Origin: Halanaerobacter jeridensis
GTDB lineage: Bacteria; Bacillota; Halanaerobiia; Halobacteroidales; Halobacteroidaceae
NCBI RefSeq assembly: GCF_016908315.1
Contig: NZ_JAFBDQ010000002.1
Span: 124,001 to 188,000, forward strand
Direction: 5' to 3'
Length of the DNA stretch: 64,000 bases
The translations under genes were made by a program, and so were the position numbers. A model generated the notes under the pieces. That model saw nothing but the letters and a program-made list of their open reading frames with translations, ran no database searches and had not been told where the DNA came from. Positions 60,592 through 64,000 of this stretch are shown piece by piece. Every line of letters begins with the position of its first letter. Positions within the stretch are counted from its first letter, which is position 1.

Positions 60592-63500
60592 ATGATAAAA
60601 ATAATGCAAAAGAAAGTAACGATTGTAACATTATTAATGATTGCCTTACTGTCTTTAGTAGGCTGTCAAGAAATTGATAAAAGTCAAAAGTCTAATTTAA
60701 CAGTTGAAGTTAATTCAGCAGTAGATCAATCATTAACAGCTAATGTAGAGGTTTTATATGATAATCAGAAAGTAGCTGTTAAAGAAGGAGAAGTAGTTGA
60801 GTTTGAATTACTAAAAGATAAAGAATATCAATTAAAAATTAGTGCTGATAATCATAAAACTAAAACATTAAATATGCAGTTAAGAGAAGACAGCACTATG
60901 ACGGTTAATTTAGAACAGAAGTTCAAGAACTTAGTAGAGAATGGAGATTTTTCTCAAAAACTAAGTGATGCTCAACCACAGGGCAATGGTAAATTAGATA
61001 GCCAAGGTAGTTGGGCCTATCATCAAAATAGTAATGGTCAAGCTGAGGCAGTGATTAACAATGAACAAGCTGAGATAAAAGTAGCTGATAGCGGTGAGAA
61101 TGCTTGGTCTGTACAGTTACTGCAGGGGCCAATTACTTTAGAAGAATCTGCCCAGTATAAAGTTACTTTTGAAGCTAAGGCAGATAAGAAAGCAGACTTA
61201 CATCTAAAAATAGGAGCAATTGGTACGCGGGGATGGGTCGGTTATCACGAACAAGATTTCGAATTAAGTTCTGAACTAAAGACCTATCAATTCAACTTCA
61301 CGATGGATCAGGAAACAGACCCGCAGGCACGTTTTGAATTTTGGTTTTTAAATCAAGCTAATTATACGATAGATAATGTTAAATTACTTAAAGTGCAGTC
61401 AGGGTCACAAAATAAAGATAAAAATCAAGTTGAAATAAAGAGTGGTGAAATTATTACTAACGGAAGCTTTGCTAATGAGACTACAGGCTGGGGAAGTGAT
61501 GGAGATATTGATATTGCAACTCAGTCAGAACAGTTAAAAGCAGAAATAAATAAAATTGGTGATAATCCTTATACTCCACAAGTCAATCAGCGTGGAATAA
61601 AAATGGTAGAAGGCATAACTTATGAAGTTAGTTTTAATGCTAAGGCAGATGAAAGTAGAAAGATGAATGTGGCCTTAGGAAAACCACTGACTGAAGATCC
61701 GTGGTATATAGATTATATTGGTCAAACGCAAACTTTTAAGTTAACGCCGGAGATGAAAAATTATCAATTTGAATTTACTATGACTGAAGAAAGTTATGAT
61801 GATGCAAAGTTGACTTTCGAATTAGGTCAGATTGCTGAGGGTAGTGCAGCAACTACAGTTCAAATAGATGATGTAACAATCACTCCCGATTTGAGTTTTT
61901 ATAATAATGGACAATTAAGTATTGAAGAGCGAGTAGATAAAATTGTAGAGTTAATGACTTTAGATGAAAAAATAGGTCAAATGACGCAGCCGGAGAGAAA
62001 AAATATTACTCCTGAAGGCGTTAAGAAATATCATATTGGATCAATCCTCAGTGGAGGAGGTTCTACTCCAGGTAATAATACTCCGCAGGAATGGATTGCA
62101 ATGTATAATGGTTTTCAAGAACAGGCTTTAGAAAATCGCCTGCAGTTGCCGTTGATTTATGGAGTAGATGCAGTACACGGTAATAATAATTTAAAAGGAG
62201 CAACTATTTTTCCTCATAATATAGGATTAGGTGCGATGGGGAAAGGTTTAATGACAGTAGATAAAGCTGGTCAAGCCCAGGAATTAATGGAAGAGATTGC
62301 TCGTGTTACAGCTCAAGAAACTGCTGCTACAGGAATGGATTGGGATTTTGCTCCTGCAGTTTCAGTAGTTAGAGATGAACGCTGGGGCAGAAGTTATGAA
62401 AGTTTTGGTGAAACAGCTGAACTACAAGAGTTGTTAGCTGGGCCTTATGTTAAAGGACTGCAAGGAACAAACGATATAATGAGCAAGCAGAATGGCCATG
62501 TGGTTGCGACAGCTAAACACTTCATTGGTGATGGTGCTACTAAATGGGGCACTGGAGATGCAGGTTATAAGATTGACCGCGGAAAAGTTAATATTCCATT
62601 AGAGAAACTTAAAGAACTACATGGACAAGGCTATGTGGAAGCTCTTGATGAAAATGTAGGTACAATTATGATTTCTTATAACAGTTATCAAGGTACTAAG
62701 ATGCATGCCCATCGAGAATTAATCCAAAACTATTTAAAAGCTCCAACAGAAGAGAAAGGGCTTGGTTTTGATGGTTTTGTCGTTTCAGATTGGGCAGCAA
62801 TTCATGAAATAGATGCACCAACGCATTATGATAAAGTAGTTAAGTCAGTTAATGCTGGTGTTGATATGTTTATGGAACCAAGTGATTGGCATAGATTTAT
62901 GATAGATTTAAAGACAGCAGTTAAAAATGGAGATGTAGAAAAGAGTAGAATAAATGATGCTGTGAAAAGAATCCTTAAGATTAAATTTAAGGCTGGATTA
63001 TTTGAAGAAGCATTAGCAGATAATGATCTAGTAGATACAATTGGTAGCCAAGAACACCGTGCTACAGCTAGAGAAGCAGTTAGAGAATCATTAGTCTTAT
63101 TGAAAAATCAAAAGCAGACATTACCATTATCTAAGGATAATCAATTCTATATTACAGGTTCTAATGCCGATAATTTAGGTCATCAAAGTGGTGGCTGGAC
63201 AATTAAATGGCAAGGATTTAGTGGAAATGATGCTACAGAAGGTACAACTATTAAAACAGGTATTGAAAACATGCTTGCGCATAATGAAGGGCAAATAGTT
63301 AATAACTTAAATCAGGCTGATGTAGCTATAGCTGTAGTAGGAGAAGAATCTTATACAGAAGGAGAAGGTGATGATGCTGATTTAGAACTATCACCTCAAG
63401 ATAAAAGAGAACTACAAAAAGTACAAGCATCAGGTAAACCTGTGGTAGTAATTTTAGTTTCCGGGCGTCCGATGATAGTTAGTGAAGAGATTGATAATTG

Positions 63501-63702
63501 GGATGCCTTAGTTGCAGCTTGGCTGCCGGGAACAGAAGGTGGCGGAGTAGCTGATGTAATCTTTGGTGATTATAACTTCACTGGTAAATTACCAGTTTCT
63601 TGGCCGCGGAGTGTAGAACAACTACCACTAAATGTAGGAGATGAAAACTATAATCCATTATTTGAATATGGTTATGGTTTAAAAATGGATTTGCAAAACT
63701 AA
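60592..63702 (+). CDS. GH3 beta-glucosidase/exo-glucanase lipoprotein with CBMs
   Basis: 1036-aa surface enzyme. Lipobox LVGC (Cys about 25); small beta module about 37-110 (LTVEVNSAVDQSLTANVEVL); two CBM4/9-like galactose-binding modules about 112-270 (NLVENGDFSQ) and 280-435 (IITNGSFANETTGWGSDG); GH3 barrel from about 440 with GSILSGGGSTPG, YGVDAVHGNNNLKGA, VATAKHFIGDG and the nucleophile Asp733 in GFVVSDWAAIHE; second GH3 domain from about 830 (LVLLKNQKQTLPLS) with ESYTEGEGDDADLELS. The order matches exo-1,3/1,4-glucanases. It would release glucose or disaccharide from laminarin ends. Own promoter with a GntR site. Ribosome binding site AGGGGGAA. Confidence 0.92.
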   Translation: MIKIMQKKVTIVTLLMIALLSLVGCQEIDKSQKSNLTVEVNSAVDQSLTANVEVLYDNQKVAVKEGEVVEFELLKDKEYQLKISADNHKTKTLNMQLREDSTMTVNLEQKFKNLVENGDFSQKLSDAQPQGNGKLDSQGSWAYHQNSNGQAEAVINNEQAEIKVADSGENAWSVQLLQGPITLEESAQYKVTFEAKADKKADLHLKIGAIGTRGWVGYHEQDFELSSELKTYQFNFTMDQETDPQARFEFWFLNQANYTIDNVKLLKVQSGSQNKDKNQVEIKSGEIITNGSFANETTGWGSDGDIDIATQSEQLKAEINKIGDNPYTPQVNQRGIKMVEGITYEVSFNAKADESRKMNVALGKPLTEDPWYIDYIGQTQTFKLTPEMKNYQFEFTMTEESYDDAKLTFELGQIAEGSAATTVQIDDVTITPDLSFYNNGQLSIEERVDKIVELMTLDEKIGQMTQPERKNITPEGVKKYHIGSILSGGGSTPGNNTPQEWIAMYNGFQEQALENRLQLPLIYGVDAVHGNNNLKGATIFPHNIGLGAMGKGLMTVDKAGQAQELMEEIARVTAQETAATGMDWDFAPAVSVVRDERWGRSYESFGETAELQELLAGPYVKGLQGTNDIMSKQNGHVVATAKHFIGDGATKWGTGDAGYKIDRGKVNIPLEKLKELHGQGYVEALDENVGTIMISYNSYQGTKMHAHRELIQNYLKAPTEEKGLGFDGFVVSDWAAIHEIDAPTHYDKVVKSVNAGVDMFMEPSDWHRFMIDLKTAVKNGDVEKSRINDAVKRILKIKFKAGLFEEALADNDLVDTIGSQEHRATAREAVRESLVLLKNQKQTLPLSKDNQFYITGSNADNLGHQSGGWTIKWQGFSGNDATEGTTIKTGIENMLAHNEGQIVNNLNQADVAIAVVGEESYTEGEGDDADLELSPQDKRELQKVQASGKPVVVILVSGRPMIVSEEIDNWDALVAAWLPGTEGGGVADVIFGDYNFTGKLPVSWPRSVEQLPLNVGDENYNPLFEYGYGLKMDLQN

Positions 63703-63774
63703 TTTAAGTTACCCCTAAGGTTTAAATTAATATAAATTGCAACTAATAAGCAGATGATAAGTTCAATAATCTAG

Positions 63775-63898
63775 CAGGGGAGCTTTGTTGCTTCCTTGCT
63801 TATAATCATCATTTAATGATGGTAGAGAAAAAAGATCTAAATTTAACTCAGATAAACTCGGGAAGTATAAGTTTATAGCTGAAATAATAAATCCCCTG
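63775..63898 (+). promoter_or_regulatory. Possible structured leader RNA before the last gene
   Basis: CAGGGGA (63775-63781) can pair with TCCCCTG (63892-63898) and enclose two further stems, ATCATCAT/ATGATGGT (63805-63823) and ATAAACT/AGTTTAT (63852-63876). The shape is like a multi-branched riboswitch, but I recognise no class. The stretch 63703-63971 has no other gene. Confidence 0.3.
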
Positions 63899-63971
63899 AT
63901 GGAAAAACAAACATATTAAATTTAAATATGTTTAAAATAAATTGTTACTAATCTTAAAAGGGGGAAAAAAA

Positions 63972-64000
63972 ATGAATTCTAAGCACAAAATATCATTTGT
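63972..64000 (+). CDS. Start of a further gene, cut by the window edge
   Basis: ATG 63972 follows AAGGGGG by about 9 bases; nine codons are visible (MNSKHKISF) before the window ends. A Lys/His start may be the beginning of a signal peptide. Function unknown. Confidence 0.55.

Overview
The window reads as chromosome of a low-GC, anaerobic, fermentative bacterium with a diderm envelope, most likely a member of Halanaerobiales (for example the Halobacteroidaceae). This is inference from AT-rich DNA, Firmicute-like ribosome binding sites and gene families, periplasmic-type binding proteins without lipoboxes, a predicted outer-membrane beta-barrel ending in Phe, and acidic proteins. No rRNA or tRNA gene was seen. 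Almost every gene is on the + strand.

Layout. (1) 1-2102: leader-distal end of a CRISPR array (one full repeat, one spacer, one degenerate last repeat), its terminator, then cas4-cas1-cas2. The effector genes lie outside the window. (2) 2103-6284: decayed coding remnants, two short reading frames with strong ribosome binding sites, a large surface lipoprotein, a G/C-rich palindrome and a possible short RNA. (3) 6294-19719: a xylose regulon: ROK repressor XylR, XylA, XylB, XylFGH transporter, a chemoreceptor, transaldolase, transketolase and aldose 1-epimerase. Palindromic sites with arms TTAATTTAAG/CTTAAATTAA sit before xylR and xylA and, in weaker form, before xylF. (4) 19930-20779: scar of a lost TolC-MacB type efflux operon holding a relic of an IS200/IS605-type element. 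(5) 20944-37374: a c-di-GMP signalling island. Three paralogous sensors share an ABC_sub_bind-type periplasmic domain but have different outputs (hybrid kinase with Hpt; PAS-GGDEF; GAF-PAS-kinase). They sit with an HD-GYP regulator, a single receiver, an Hpt-REC-GGDEF-REC protein and a flavodiiron protein. The run ends in a HEAT-repeat membrane protein, a processive family-2 glycosyltransferase and an exported TIM-barrel-like protein, which looks like an exopolysaccharide output module. (6) 37441-38344: a ferritin-like protein and a 350-bp degenerate short-repeat tract. (7) 38434-64000: a beta-glucan (laminarin-type) utilisation region with an aldo/keto reductase, a GntR/HutC regulator, PTS cellobiose-type IIB and IIC, an ABC importer lacking its ATPase, GH4, GH94, aldo/keto reductase, cupin, a GH149/GH161-like phosphorylase, an outer-membrane beta-barrel, a lipoprotein, a GH16 laminarinase lipoprotein, GH30 and a GH3 lipoprotein. 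The sequence GGTATAGACC follows three strong promoters (gntR, importer operon, GH3 gene), which suggests one GntR regulon.

How it fits together. Surface GH16 and GH3 enzymes would cut beta-1,3-glucan, the beta-barrel and importer would bring oligosaccharides in, and two phosphorylases plus GH4 and GH30 would finish degradation with conservation of phosphate-bond energy. Xylose would enter through XylFGH and pass through XylAB to the pentose phosphate enzymes encoded in the same run. All functional calls are from recognisable motifs and context; no database search was run.
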